Shown here: in pieces, positions 1-8,379 of the stretch
How positions within the stretch are numbered: position 1 is the first letter of the stretch
Layout of the letters: each line of letters opens with the position of its first letter
From: Verrucomicrobiota bacterium
GTDB lineage: Bacteria > Verrucomicrobiota > Verrucomicrobiia > Chthoniobacterales > JAFAMB01
NCBI GenBank assembly: GCA_019239825.1
Contig: JAFAZK010000181.1
Location: 1-60,576, forward strand
Direction of reading: 5' to 3'
Length of the DNA stretch: 60,576 bases
Translations under genes and position numbers: made by a program
The notes under the pieces: model-generated
What the model was told of the DNA's origin: nothing
Databases searched by the model: none
What the model saw: only the letters and a program-made list of their open reading frames with translations

Positions 1-309
1 TACCGGAGACCCGCTTACATAGCAACCGCTACACTTCGGAAGGAGCTTTCGCGCTGCGCCGACAAGCTCATATAATCGGGATCGGACTCTCCCACGATTA
101 AGTGATAGTTCGCGCACGGCTTGGTGGCTTATGGCAAAATCAAAGCTTGGGGGCGCCATATAACAATGTAGCAGCGTCACACTGGCCCCAAGACGGCGGG
201 CCATTGATAGAACAGAACGCAGATCACTGAGTTTTGTGTAAACTGCGTCGACTGGAACTAGTATCCGGCGAATCGGCGATAAAATTGACGCCGTCTGAGT
301 TGTCTTCAC
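1..309 (-). CDS. universal stress protein (UspA family), N-terminal part, cut by window edge
   Basis: An open frame of 103 codons starts at a GTG (309-307) and runs off the left edge without a stop; an in-frame TAA lies 12 codon positions upstream region, so this GTG is the only usable start seen. The protein opens with a beta strand ending ILVPVD at about residues 17-22, followed by a helix with ARRLGASVTLLHCY at about 37-50. That is the usual first half of a Usp alpha/beta fold. The Gly-rich nucleotide-binding C-terminus lies outside the window. It sits just downstream of the two-component genes on the same strand and is one of five Usp genes in the left third. Family call is firm; ligand and function are unknown. 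Confidence 0.8.
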   Translation of the reverse strand, partial: MKTTQTASILSPIRRILVPVDAVYTKLSDLRSVLSMARRLGASVTLLHCYMAPPSFDFAISHQAVRELSLNRGRVRSRLYELVGAARKLLPKCSGCYVSGSPV

Positions 310-424
310 ACGGGAAGATTAGTCCAGCCATCAAACGATACTCTCCCTGTCTTGCCGGCCTTCGTCCCTATTTTGACAGCTTCGCGAAGAGCTCTGCCTC
401 TTGGCTATTTGCGATTCGTCCTGC

Positions 425-1105
425 CTACAACTGCTGCTTGGTTTGAGTCGTTGTCCAACGAGCGGCAAACGAGATAAGCTCCGCAGTCGTGTTAATTTTT
501 AACTTCGTTTTGATGTTAGCTCGGTGCGCGTCGACCGTTTTCGCGCTTAAGTGCAACTTCTTCGCTATCTCATGGGACGATAATCCTTCGCCCAATGCCT
601 GAAAAACCTCGAACTCGCGGTCGCTGAGGTTCTGAATGGATGACCGATCAGTCGTGGGCCGCCCTCCAGAAAATATCTCTAGAATATGAGCCGACATGCT
701 TTCGCTCACATAGATTTTACCACTCAGGACATGCCGGATGGCGCTCATCAGTTTCTCGCCGCCTTCGTGCTTGGTGATATAACCGCGGGCGCCAGCTCGA
801 AGAACGCGGTCAGCATACAATGACTCGTCATGCATCGAAATCACGAGTATGTGGAGATCAGGACGCATCGCCCTTACGTCCTTGATCAATTCCAAACCGC
901 TCTTACCCGGAAGCGTGATGTCGATCAACATGAGGTCCGGTTGGCTTCCATCTAAGAGGTCTAGCGCTTGAGCTGCATTCTCCGCTTCACCGCAGACCAG
1001 CGTGTCGGATTGATGGTTGATCAAGTGCGTCAGGCCAGATCGAGTCATCGGATGATCATCCACGACGAAAATCCGGGCCTTTTTGGATCTTTTAGCTTTT
1101 TTCAT
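425..1105 (-). CDS. NarL/FixJ-family response regulator
   Basis: 226 residues. The receiver domain (about 10-125) carries the acidic pair VVDDHP and the phospho-acceptor Asp62 in LIDITLPGKSG. The C-terminal LuxR-type helix-turn-helix (about 155-218) contains LSDREFEVFQALGEG and HLSAKTVDAHRANI. Its start codon overlaps the stop of the upstream histidine kinase (ATGA, 1105-1102), so the two are translationally coupled and almost certainly a cognate pair. It should bind DNA as a phosphorylated dimer. Targets cannot be read from sequence; the neighbouring Usp and metabolic genes are plausible. Confidence 0.93.
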   Translation of the reverse strand: MKKAKRSKKARIFVVDDHPMTRSGLTHLINHQSDTLVCGEAENAAQALDLLDGSQPDLMLIDITLPGKSGLELIKDVRAMRPDLHILVISMHDESLYADRVLRAGARGYITKHEGGEKLMSAIRHVLSGKIYVSESMSAHILEIFSGGRPTTDRSSIQNLSDREFEVFQALGEGLSSHEIAKKLHLSAKTVDAHRANIKTKLKINTTAELISFAARWTTTQTKQQL

Positions 1106-1896
1106 CCTAACCTAAGTCTGCAAGCGACCGTGGTGCCTTGGCCTTTGAGCGAATCGATTCTAAGCATGGCGCCAATCATGTCGGCTCGGTACTCCATGAT
1201 CCGCAGGCCCATGCCTTCCATTGATCGTCCGTCCTGACTAAAGCCGGCGCCATCATCTTTTACAGTCAATATCAGTTCTCCATCTACTCCCTTCAGAATG
1301 ATGACGATCGTCTTTGCTCGCCCATGTTTCACCGCATTCCCGATCGCTTCTTGAGCAATCCTATAGAGATGGGTGGCCGAAGCGCGATTCTCCAGCAGGA
1401 CCGGTTCCGGGCACTGGAAAGAGCAATATACGCGAAAAAGGCCGGTCGCGTTAATCGCTAGATTGTTGAGCGCAGCCATCAATCCGTTTGGTTCAATCTC
1501 CACCGGCGATAGTCCTCGGGCCAGCGCCCGTGCCTGTTTTGTGGCGTTTCGCATCAACTCGCCGATGCGAATAGCCTCGGCTTGCGCTTCCGGCGTCTTC
1601 GAAAGCTGCTGGACCAAGACCGAATTTTGGAACTCAATCCCGGCGAGCTGCTGGCACAAACTGTCGTGTAAATCTTGGCCGATGCGTTGCTGTTCGCGGC
1701 TGCTGGCATTCAGCAGCTCTTCCTCAAGCACTCTGCGTTCGATCCCCGCTGCTAAAACGTCGGCGACCGACTGCAAAAAATGCACATCGTCACCAGTAAA
1801 CGAGCGTTGGCGCTTGGCATGCGCGCCCAAGATTCCGTAAGGCTTACCTCGCCCATGGATGATCACACTGATACCGCTACGAATACCGTGCTCCAA
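1102..1896 (-). CDS. sensor histidine kinase, C-terminal part of a frameshift-split gene
   Basis: 264-residue open frame holding the end of a GAF domain, a HisKA_3 dimerisation domain with the phospho-acceptor motif GQDLHDSLCQQLAG, and a HATPase_c domain with N box (NAVKHG), G1 box (DDGAGF) and GMGL. It overlaps the upstream open frame (1863-2816) by 34 bp in another frame. Reading one T fewer in the coding-strand T7 run (plus strand A7 at 1895-1901) joins them smoothly as FKAPKFLEHGIRSGISVII. So this is the catalytic half of one kinase, not a separate gene. Its stop overlaps the response regulator start. Confidence 0.85.
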   Translation of the reverse strand: MEHGIRSGISVIIHGRGKPYGILGAHAKRQRSFTGDDVHFLQSVADVLAAGIERRVLEEELLNASSREQQRIGQDLHDSLCQQLAGIEFQNSVLVQQLSKTPEAQAEAIRIGELMRNATKQARALARGLSPVEIEPNGLMAALNNLAINATGLFRVYCSFQCPEPVLLENRASATHLYRIAQEAIGNAVKHGRAKTIVIILKGVDGELILTVKDDGAGFSQDGRSMEGMGLRIMEYRADMIGAMLRIDSLKGQGTTVACRLRLG

Positions 1897-2816
1897 AAAA
1901 ACTTCGGCGCCTTAAAGCGCGTCTCCGTTCTTAAATCTTCGACCACGACAGGTGAACTGGATAGTAACGTAAAGCCGCCGTGAGATCCGAGCCCGATTGG
2001 GAGGGATATTTTCCCTACGGATCCCTCTTTCCAACCAACGCCGGCTCGCAAAGAGAGAGCGTTCCCGGTCAATTCCAATATCTTACAAAACTCGACATCA
2101 AGAACCGTGGTTACCAGCGACACAGCATCATCTAACACGGATGTCAGATCCCGACCTTCGAGTGCGCGCCGGCTTAACTCTGCTACCGCGCTCTGCTGGC
2201 GAGCCCGATTTTCGAAGGCGGCCACTGCCGTCTGCGTGGCGTAGGCCAGCTCCGAAGTGCGGTCGTGAACCCGAGTCTCTAGCTCTTCGTGCGATTTTCG
2301 CAGCGCTTCCTCGACGCGCTTATGCTCGGTAACGTCTCTTACGGTAGCGATAACAACTCGCCCCTCATCGGTATCGACAGGACTCAACATGATATCCGCT
2401 GGGAACTCGGAACCGTCTTTGCGTAACGCATAGAGATCGAGATTAATTCCCATCTCCCTTAGGCGCGGCGCAGCCATATAGCGGTTTCGATGTTCCCCGT
2501 GCCGGGCCCTGAATCGAGCAGGAATGAGAACCTCGATTCGCTTTCCCACGAGTTCCCGGCTCGTATACCCAAACATGCTTTTCACCTGGTCATTCACGCG
2601 ACTGATCCGGCCAGCTTCATCGACCACGATGACGGCATCGGGAGCGAATTGGAAAAACGCCGCTAGAAGCTTGTTTTCCCGCTGGGATTTTCCGCCGGCC
2701 GTGGGCTCCCGCCGGTTAGCCAAGACCGTTTTACGCTGCCCCGCTGAGCCGGCAACTTTCTTAGGCCGATCTGCGTGGACCGCCGAGCGCGTGGCAACGT
2801 GCTTTTTTGGACTCAT
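1863..2816 (-). CDS. sensor histidine kinase, N-terminal PAS-GAF part of a frameshift-split gene
   Basis: Basic, Ala-rich N-terminus, then a PAS domain with PAC segment (about 50-165 from this start; FQFAPDAVIVVDEAGRISRV, FGYTSRELVGKRIEVL), a short coiled linker, and most of a GAF domain (about 190-310). The frame then hits the 7-T slippery run and terminates after a few wrong-frame residues. The ATG at 2816 is chosen because GAGGG lies about 8 nt upstream and the residues from the farther ATG at 2888 look non-conserved. With the downstream frame it makes a soluble PAS-GAF kinase of about 570 residues. Either transcriptional slippage, a pseudogene or a homopolymer sequencing error explains the split. 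Confidence 0.8.
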   Translation of the reverse strand: MSPKKHVATRSAVHADRPKKVAGSAGQRKTVLANRREPTAGGKSQRENKLLAAFFQFAPDAVIVVDEAGRISRVNDQVKSMFGYTSRELVGKRIEVLIPARFRARHGEHRNRYMAAPRLREMGINLDLYALRKDGSEFPADIMLSPVDTDEGRVVIATVRDVTEHKRVEEALRKSHEELETRVHDRTSELAYATQTAVAAFENRARQQSAVAELSRRALEGRDLTSVLDDAVSLVTTVLDVEFCKILELTGNALSLRAGVGWKEGSVGKISLPIGLGSHGGFTLLSSSPVVVEDLRTETRFKAPKFFWSTVFVAVSV

Positions 2817-3047
2817 GCACCGAGCCCTCACGGGCGGGGTGAACGTAACCCGAACAGATTGTGAAAGAAAGCCCACAAGAGCGTCCATATGCTCGGTAGG
2901 TGTAGAACCTTTGTGGCTATACGCAAACGGGACGAGCTCCTACTCGTCCGGGATCCAATGGTGGCTACCTCCATTCCGGAGCGATATCTATTGGAGCTAG
3001 ACACGAAATATACCTCCATCATTGGCTGCCGTTCCGCCTCAGATGCC

Positions 3048-3111
3048 GCTCCTACGGAGCTGGTCGCAAATTTTTGAACCGCTGGCTATAGAGATTTCGC
3101 TCCTACGGAGC
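3048..3111. repeat. two copies of a small palindromic repeat
   Basis: GCTCCTACGGAGC occurs at 3048-3060 and 3099-3111; it can fold as a 5-bp stem with a TAC loop. The second copy is part of a longer conserved unit, AGATTTCGCTCCTACGGAG (3092-3110), which recurs at 3811-3829. The 353 bp between the kinase start and the next gene (2889-3241) hold nothing else recognisable. Confidence 0.6.
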
Positions 3112-3241
3112 TGGCTTATGATCGCACCCGCCAAATCTCACCCCTGTGAGAGACAGAGAAAAGGAAGTCGGAGCCAAAGGCGCTTCGCGAGTAGCGAATC
3201 GTGTCACCTATCACTTTTCACTAATCTTCTCACGCTGCGCA

Positions 3242-3742
3242 CTAGTCACTATCTGGCTCAATGACGACAACGATCGGGCACGGGGACGCAAGCGCGTCGC
3301 TTCCCGCCATTACAAGTCCTCGGTGCCGTAATCTCGCAGCAAGCGGCTCTGGCAACAGGATGAGGTCTACTTTGCGTCTCTTGGCCTCCGCTAAGAGCTC
3401 GGCTAAAGAGCGCGGCAATGTTTGGCTGATCGAGACATCTTGGTACTCGCCTTTAACTTGCCACGACAAACAAAGGAGATCCGCCAGCGGCGTTTCGCCA
3501 GATACTTCTCCGCTCAATTGCCATCCAGACAGCCTTCCTCCATGCATCAACGTAATCTGAGGCCCCCAACACTCAGCTACCTCCAATGCAATAGTCAGCG
3601 CCGAATGAAGTTCAGCCGTTGGATCTACTACCAATAGTAGATGGTTAACCTGGCGGGGAACCAGAGCGAATAGATCATGAGTATTCCGAATTCGAGCAAT
3701 CGGAAGGGACGGAGCCCGGGTTAACAAATTAGGAGCTTCCAT
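3242..3742 (-). CDS. divergent universal-stress-protein-like protein
   Basis: 166 residues with a UspA-like layout: an N-terminal extension, a first strand LLLVVDPTAE at about 36-45, a long helix, a strand QITLMHGG, then DLILLP and a final strand PCPIVVVIEP. The canonical G-2x-G-9x-G(S/T) nucleotide signature is not obvious, so it may not bind ATP. It stands alone between palindromic repeats on the same strand as the kinase genes. The Usp assignment rests on fold pattern and on neighbouring Usp genes, and is less secure than for the others. Confidence 0.6.
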   Translation of the reverse strand: MEAPNLLTRAPSLPIARIRNTHDLFALVPRQVNHLLLVVDPTAELHSALTIALEVAECWGPQITLMHGGRLSGWQLSGEVSGETPLADLLCLSWQVKGEYQDVSISQTLPRSLAELLAEAKRRKVDLILLPEPLAARLRHRGLVMAGSDALASPCPIVVVIEPDSD

Positions 3743-3810
3743 AGAGTTAGCAAACCACTTCGATCGCGCTTCAACTCCACCGATATTGTCTAAAGTTCAC
3801 CGCTTTATAA

Positions 3811-3829
3811 AGATTTCGCTCCTACGGAG
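3811..3829. repeat. third copy of the AGATTTCGCTCCTACGGAG repeat
   Basis: Identical over 19 bp to 3092-3110, in direct orientation, so two copies bracket the Usp-like gene at 3242-3742. The right end diverges (GGAGG rather than GGAGC). Confidence 0.55.
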
Positions 3830-4021
3830 GTAGGAATCGCATCGGCTGAACCGACTCGCTTAATCCGACAGCGGCCAAACCAGCCCGATTCCGGGCGGCC
3901 GCTCAGACATGAGATCCTTGCGGTCGCCATCGACAGTCTCCGACCAAACAGCACAATTTGTGGTGTACGCTCGCCAAAGCATGGCGAGTGTCTCTCTAAG
4001 CTCCGGCGTTAATCTCACCAG

Positions 4022-4345
4022 ATGAAAAAGATCGAAGCCGTCATTCCTCCGGCAAGCTTAAGTATAATTCGAGCCGAGCTGGTACGACGATGCGTTTGTG
4101 GAAATCTGACGGTAACCGAAGTTCGTCATGGCGAAACTCACGGGCCCGTTAGCGGTAATTCCGACGAGTTTTTAACTGACAAAATCAAAGTCGAATTGAT
4201 CGTCGCTGATCGACAAATCGACAAAGCCTTAAATGTGATTTTGAGACATGCCATGACTGAATCTTCCGATCGGTACGGTCACGTCACGCTCTCGCACGTT
4301 GATGAGATCCTGCAAATCACCAAACCACACCCGGCGAGTGCTTAG
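4022..4345 (+). CDS. divergent PII-like (GlnB/GlnK-fold) signalling protein
   Basis: 107 residues beginning MKKIEAVIPPASLSIIRAEL and continuing with NLTVTEVRHG, then IKVELIVADRQIDKALNVIL. This matches the beta-alpha-beta repeats of PII regulators. The T-loop is short, lacks the usual uridylylated tyrosine, and the TGxxGDGKIF B-loop is replaced by TESSDRYGHVTLSHVDEI. So ATP and 2-oxoglutarate sensing of the classic kind is doubtful. No amtB or glnA is nearby. It could be a PII-like protein with another ligand or partner; fold call moderately sure, function unknown. Confidence 0.72.
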   Translation: MKKIEAVIPPASLSIIRAELVRRCVCGNLTVTEVRHGETHGPVSGNSDEFLTDKIKVELIVADRQIDKALNVILRHAMTESSDRYGHVTLSHVDEILQITKPHPASA

Positions 4346-4570
4346 CCAATCAAAGCTGCTCTGTTGCCATATTGATTTCGGGGCGCCTGAACCTTACGTC
4401 CGTTCTCTCGCTACTAGTTTACCGTCTCCTATATGATGATGACACCGTTGCATTCAAAATGGGCCGCCTGCGAGGCGCGAGGAGAGAGCATATCTGAATC
4501 GATACGTGACGATCCCGCAGTCGCGGGAAAGCAACCAGCCCATTTTCACCGCAACCCTTAGGGCTGTGGC

Positions 4571-4660
4571 CAGTTGGCGGTTTTTCCTCCGCCGCGGCGG
4601 ATCGGCCCGTATGAATTCGGATATGGGCGCTTCGCTCGCGCCTTGAAAAACCGCCAACTG
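4571..4660. repeat. perfect 16-bp inverted repeat in a gene-poor stretch
   Basis: CAGTTGGCGGTTTTTC at 4571-4586 is exactly complementary to 4645-4660, with a 58-nt loop that itself holds GC-rich palindromic sequence. It lies in a 616-bp stretch (4346-4961) without a convincing gene. A minus-strand open frame across it (4454-4699) is low complexity and has no family resemblance. It may be a transcript-end structure or a mobile-repeat remnant. Confidence 0.55.
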
Positions 4661-4961
4661 ACCGACGGCGGTGCCACCCTTATATAGGAGATGGTACACT
4701 AAGTAAAATCCCTAGTTGGACCCAGGCAACCTCCTAACCGAGATGGTAGTCTCAGAGTAGCTGCTCCCAGCATTTATCTGATTTCCGTCGCGGTTTCCGC
4801 CCAATTGTCCATCTCGTTCGCGTGCTTCACATTACCTCACTGTGAGAAAGCAATATTTAACCATAGTGAATTCGCTTGAATTGGCCGCAAGCGGATGTCG
4901 TTCACACGAACCCAGACGAGCAGGAACTCGTTTCTACTGGATTTAGATAGGGGAAAGAGCC

Positions 4962-5855
4962 ATGAACCGCGCAACCGACCTCATCGAACGAATATCGAAA
5001 TCTGATATCTACAAAGACTACGAACGCGCTTTCAGCGACGCCACCCAACTTCCGATGTCGCTCCGGCCCACCGAGATCTGGAGATTGGCGTTGGAAGGAA
5101 AGCGTTATCAGAATCCGTTCTGTGTCCTGCTAGCCAAGTCCAGCCGAGCCTGTGCCGCTTGCCTACAAGTGCAAAAAGAAATGCAAGACATGCCGGGATC
5201 AGGAGCGAAAACTGCGACCTGTTTTGCTGGTCTATGTGACACGGCCGTTCCGGTCAGAGTTGGAGAGAAGGTCATCGGCTACCTGCAGACTGGACAGGTC
5301 GCGTTGCGGAAACCGAATGAGGTTCAGTTTGGGCGTATTACCCGGCAGCTTGTCGAGTGGGGCGTGAGTATCGATCTAACCCAACTTAAAGACGCCTATT
5401 ATCATTCCAGGACACTCGCACCTCAGCAGTATACGGCGATGGTAAAATTGCTGGAAATACTCGCGACTCACATTTCGACTCTGGCCAATGAAATCGTAGT
5501 TCAAGAGGATGAGGCCGAGTCTCCCATGATCCGGCGGGCGCGCGCCTATATTTTGGCGAATCAGGCTGACCCTATCGACCTTGATAAGGTGGCTCAGGCT
5601 ATGCACGTCAGCACGTTTTACTTCTGCAAGATGTTCAAAAAAGCGACGGGCCTGACGTTTACTGATTACCTAAGCCGGGTTCGGGTGGAAAAGGCGAAGA
5701 CGCTTCTACTCAATCCTCATCTAAGAATTAGTGAGATCGCTTATGATGTGGGCTTTCAATCCCTGACTCACTTCAATCGGACGTTCCGAAAAATCGTCGG
5801 TGAATCCCCAACCGCTTACCGCGATTCAAAGTCAGTGCGGCAATTGTTGAACTAA
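4962..5855 (+). CDS. PocR-domain AraC-family transcriptional regulator
   Basis: 297 residues. Residues about 15-180 form a PocR-type ligand-binding domain with conserved cysteines (CAACLQVQ, ATCFAGLCD) and the GYLQTGQV segment. Residues about 190-292 are the double helix-turn-helix of AraC proteins, with LDKVAQAMHVSTFYFCKMFK and ISEIAYDVGFQSLTHFNRTF. An AGGGGA Shine-Dalgarno lies about 8 nt before the ATG. PocR domains are known to sense small metabolites, for example propanediol. Here the next genes are a deacylase and a lactate dehydrogenase on the same strand, which are candidate targets. Confidence 0.92.
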   Translation: MNRATDLIERISKSDIYKDYERAFSDATQLPMSLRPTEIWRLALEGKRYQNPFCVLLAKSSRACAACLQVQKEMQDMPGSGAKTATCFAGLCDTAVPVRVGEKVIGYLQTGQVALRKPNEVQFGRITRQLVEWGVSIDLTQLKDAYYHSRTLAPQQYTAMVKLLEILATHISTLANEIVVQEDEAESPMIRRARAYILANQADPIDLDKVAQAMHVSTFYFCKMFKKATGLTFTDYLSRVRVEKAKTLLLNPHLRISEIAYDVGFQSLTHFNRTFRKIVGESPTAYRDSKSVRQLLN

Positions 5856-5874
5856 ACGCCGCGGGTCATTTTCG

Positions 5875-6465
5875 ATGGGAGCGGCCAATATCAACTGCCG
5901 ATACGCGATGTCGAACCGATTTTCGAACTACAACGCTCAGATTCCAGCCCGGCTAACCACTTGCTTGAACGACAGCGGAGCACGGTACGAGATTTTGCAC
6001 GAACCGTCAGAGCCCTCGACCAACAACCAAAGGTTTCCCGCACCCGCGGGTCTTGTTCGAACTGCTGTGGTTCGAGCCGGGAAGCAGCGTGTATTGCTAG
6101 TGTTCCCCTCTCAATATCGTGTCGATTTGAAAAGATTTGCCAGGCTTATTGGCATGCCAGTCAGTTTAGAGGTTGCCGACGATGTTAAATGGCTATTTCC
6201 CGATTGCGCGCTCGGTGCAATCCCGCCGTTCGGTAATCTCTACGGCTTATCTACCTACGTTGATCTAAGTGTGGCCAGGATCGAGGAGATGGTTTTTTCT
6301 GCCGGTACGTCTACTGACTCTATCCGACTAGCCTATCTTACCTATACAGAGATCGTAAAACCCTTTTTTGGTCTGTTCTCAATCAGAGCACCAAGGGGCT
6401 CAGCTCCTGATGTGGGTCAGCGCCTTGCGGGTGGCAAAGCTCTTAAACGTGATCTAACAAGATGA
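5875..6465 (+). CDS. YbaK/aminoacyl-tRNA-deacylase-domain protein
   Basis: 196 residues; about 15-165 match the YbaK/EbsC/ProX editing fold ([66 protein letters not shown]). Such domains hydrolyse mis-acylated tRNA such as Cys-tRNA(Pro) or Ala-tRNA(Pro). In YbaK the lysine that helps catalysis usually precedes the first strand-loop; I do not see a clear equivalent, so substrate is open. The start could be Met12 (5908), nearer family length. Its TGA overlaps the lactate dehydrogenase ATG (ATGA, 6462-6465), so the two are coupled. Confidence 0.8.
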   Translation: MGAANINCRYAMSNRFSNYNAQIPARLTTCLNDSGARYEILHEPSEPSTNNQRFPAPAGLVRTAVVRAGKQRVLLVFPSQYRVDLKRFARLIGMPVSLEVADDVKWLFPDCALGAIPPFGNLYGLSTYVDLSVARIEEMVFSAGTSTDSIRLAYLTYTEIVKPFFGLFSIRAPRGSAPDVGQRLAGGKALKRDLTR

Positions 6466-6677
6466 AAATTGGCGTAGTCGGTTGTGGAATGGTTGGTTCG
6501 ACTGCCGCCTTTGCCCTGGTAATGAGAGGCATTGGCCGGGAAATTGTTCTGGTCGACGTCAATCATGCACGAGCCGAGGCAGAGGCTAATGATATTTGGC
6601 ACGCAGTGCCCTTTGCTCACCCACTGCAGGTTCGTTGTGGAGATTTCGCAGATTTGGTGGACTGCAGAGGGTGGTAA
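6462..6677 (+). CDS. L-lactate dehydrogenase, N-terminal fragment (frameshifted)
   Basis: 71 residues starting with the Rossmann dinucleotide fingerprint [13 protein letters not shown] and the NAD-selecting acidic residues LVDVN, then DIWHAVPF as in LDH. The frame ends at TGG TAA (6672-6677), where the family continues with a strand [13 protein letters not shown]. That strand is present immediately after, in another frame. A single missing base between about 6655 and 6675 accounts for the split. Coupled by ATGA to the upstream deacylase. Confidence 0.8.
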   Translation: MKIGVVGCGMVGSTAAFALVMRGIGREIVLVDVNHARAEAEANDIWHAVPFAHPLQVRCGDFADLVDCRGW

Positions 6678-7405
6678 TTGCTGCAGGGGTCGCACAGAAA
6701 CCTGGCGAAACTCGACTGGCATTACTCCAAAGAAACGCCGCGGTATTCGCCGATGTGGTGCCGTCGATTGTAAAACATGCGCCAGCAGCAGTTCTAGTGG
6801 TTGCCTCTAACCCGGTGGACATCATGACTCACCTGGCCGCGCATTTCGCCGCGCCGGCTGGCGTTCCAAGCAGCCGGGTAATTGGTTCAGGGACCATGCT
6901 GGACACGGCGGATTTTCGGTCATTGCTTGGGCGCCGTTTTGCGGTGGATCCACAGTATGTACATGCCTACGTGATTGGCGAACACGGGGACTCAGAAGTG
7001 TTAACCTGGTCGCTGGTGTCTATCGCCGGCTCAAAGTTAGAGGACTTTGCGATGCTGCACGGAGAGAATCCGTTGAACAAGAAGGAGAGAGAAGTGATCG
7101 ATGAAAAAGTGCGTCGCGCCGCATACCATATAATCGCCGGTAAGGCCGCCACGTACTATGGTATTGCCAGCGCGGTATCGCGTCTTGTGAATGTTCTACT
7201 GCACGATCAACGGGCCGTCCTGACCATCTGTAAGCGCATCGAACGGGTTTCGGGATGTGACGGTGTAACTTTGGGCCTGCCGCACATTGTCGGTTCTCAA
7301 GGCGCCATTAGCACGATTCCGCTAAAACTCGATACCGACGAAGAGAAGGGCTTCCAGCGGAGCGCATCGATCCTGCATGACGCGATCGAGTCCCTGAAGC
7401 TCTGA
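6596..7405 (+). CDS. L-lactate dehydrogenase, catalytic remainder (frameshifted)
   Basis: The open frame nominally begins at a TTG (6596) but homology begins near 6665 ([16 protein letters not shown]). The Gln in [10 protein letters not shown] is the position that distinguishes lactate from malate enzymes (malate dehydrogenases have Arg). The catalytic His is in [24 protein letters not shown] and [14 protein letters not shown] are also LDH hallmarks. Joined to the N-terminal fragment the protein would be about 314 residues, the normal length. All visible catalytic residues are kept, so the frameshift is recent, erroneous, or bypassed. Confidence 0.82.
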   Translation: MARSALCSPTAGSLWRFRRFGGLQRVVIAAGVAQKPGETRLALLQRNAAVFADVVPSIVKHAPAAVLVVASNPVDIMTHLAAHFAAPAGVPSSRVIGSGTMLDTADFRSLLGRRFAVDPQYVHAYVIGEHGDSEVLTWSLVSIAGSKLEDFAMLHGENPLNKKEREVIDEKVRRAAYHIIAGKAATYYGIASAVSRLVNVLLHDQRAVLTICKRIERVSGCDGVTLGLPHIVGSQGAISTIPLKLDTDEEKGFQRSASILHDAIESLKL

Positions 7406-7711
7406 GCACTGCAGAATAGCGCTGCTTGCTCGTCCGAAGCAACGAAAGTGCATGGGGTCGAACTCGGACAGGCGGAGCTCATCCCACCCTAAATCACATC
7501 CAGATCCAATCCGAGCGTTTGTCGAGTAGGTCGCCTTCGTGCCCGTCAACCGCGCCGGCCGTTCAGGGTTGCGAATCCTGACCAAACTCGATGGCGGCGC
7601 GGTCGAAAATCAACGTCATCATTCAAGAGGACCGAACCGGCGCTTAGAGCGTTAGGGCTTCCTCACCTTGTTTCTGTTGGTCGTCTTACGTGAGAGGGCA
7701 CGCCATTTCTT
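7406..7711. other. intergenic stretch, nothing recognised
   Basis: 306 bp between the convergent lactate dehydrogenase and Usp genes. Short open frames on the minus strand are shadows. No clear T-tailed terminator hairpin was seen. Confidence 0.4.
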
Positions 7712-8191
7712 CTACCCGTTCCTCTCGTGATAGACCAGAACAGGACATTGCGCCCGATGTAATATCCTTGGCGCCTGATCGGTACCAAACAATCGGCTTA
7801 AAAAATCTGGATGATGACTAGCGGTGATAATTAGGTCGGCCTTCAGATCTTTGGCGACTACATTCACCTGTTCCGCCGGATCTCCGACCCGAAACTCGAA
7901 ATCGCAATCCGGGTACGTCTCCCGAACGACATCAGCCAACTTGCCCAAGTCTCGCTCGGTAGCCTCCAATTCTTGCCTGTAGCTCTCATGAATCTCCTCA
8001 GTGGTAAACTCAGTAATGCGCTCCGGTGCGAAAGCATGCACTAAGGTGATTGACGCCCCGAAGCTCTTTGCGAACGCAGCTGCATACGCGGCGGTCTTCT
8101 TAGAGTGTTTCGATAGATCGACGGCAACTACGATCCTTCTGACATCGAAGTTCTGGGATATTTTCTCTGTTTTTTCTACAATCTGATTCAT
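7712..8191 (-). CDS. universal stress protein, UspA family
   Basis: 159 residues from the ATG at 8191, chosen because CGGAGG lies just upstream; a farther ATG at 8251 lacks one. Strand 1 is RIVVAVDLSKHS with the ATP-contacting Asp; VGDPAEQVNVVAKDLKADLIITASHH follows, then a C-terminal segment ending CPVLVYHE. The G-2x-G-9x-G(S/T) motif is not intact: HHPDFLSRLFGTDQAPRILHRAQCP lies where it is expected. The same HH-x-LxRxFxxDQAPxILHRAxCPVLV pattern recurs in the Usp at 18259-18759, so both belong to one subfamily. Confidence 0.88.
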   Translation of the reverse strand: MNQIVEKTEKISQNFDVRRIVVAVDLSKHSKKTAAYAAAFAKSFGASITLVHAFAPERITEFTTEEIHESYRQELEATERDLGKLADVVRETYPDCDFEFRVGDPAEQVNVVAKDLKADLIITASHHPDFLSRLFGTDQAPRILHRAQCPVLVYHERNG

Positions 8192-8379
8192 TTTCCTCCG
8201 ATCCTTTTTACAAATGCAGGTTAAAGCGATCAGTGGGCGCTTGCTGCCCATCGGTTGATCAAGACAATCCTCGTATTGTCTCGGGTTGTTCCTTTGCGCG
8301 CGGCCATTTTTTACTGCACGCGGAAGGCCGACAGATAATCGCAGCCCTCAGCAAATTAATTTCTGCGACGCCGCTCAAA

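Noticed and set aside
234..446. Plus-strand open frame of 70 codons
   Set aside because: It lies mostly opposite the edge-cut Usp gene, whose minus-strand translation is clearly protein-like; the plus frame is a shadow.
4454..4699. Minus-strand open frame of 81 codons
   Set aside because: It spans an inverted repeat, has no ribosome binding site and no family resemblance.
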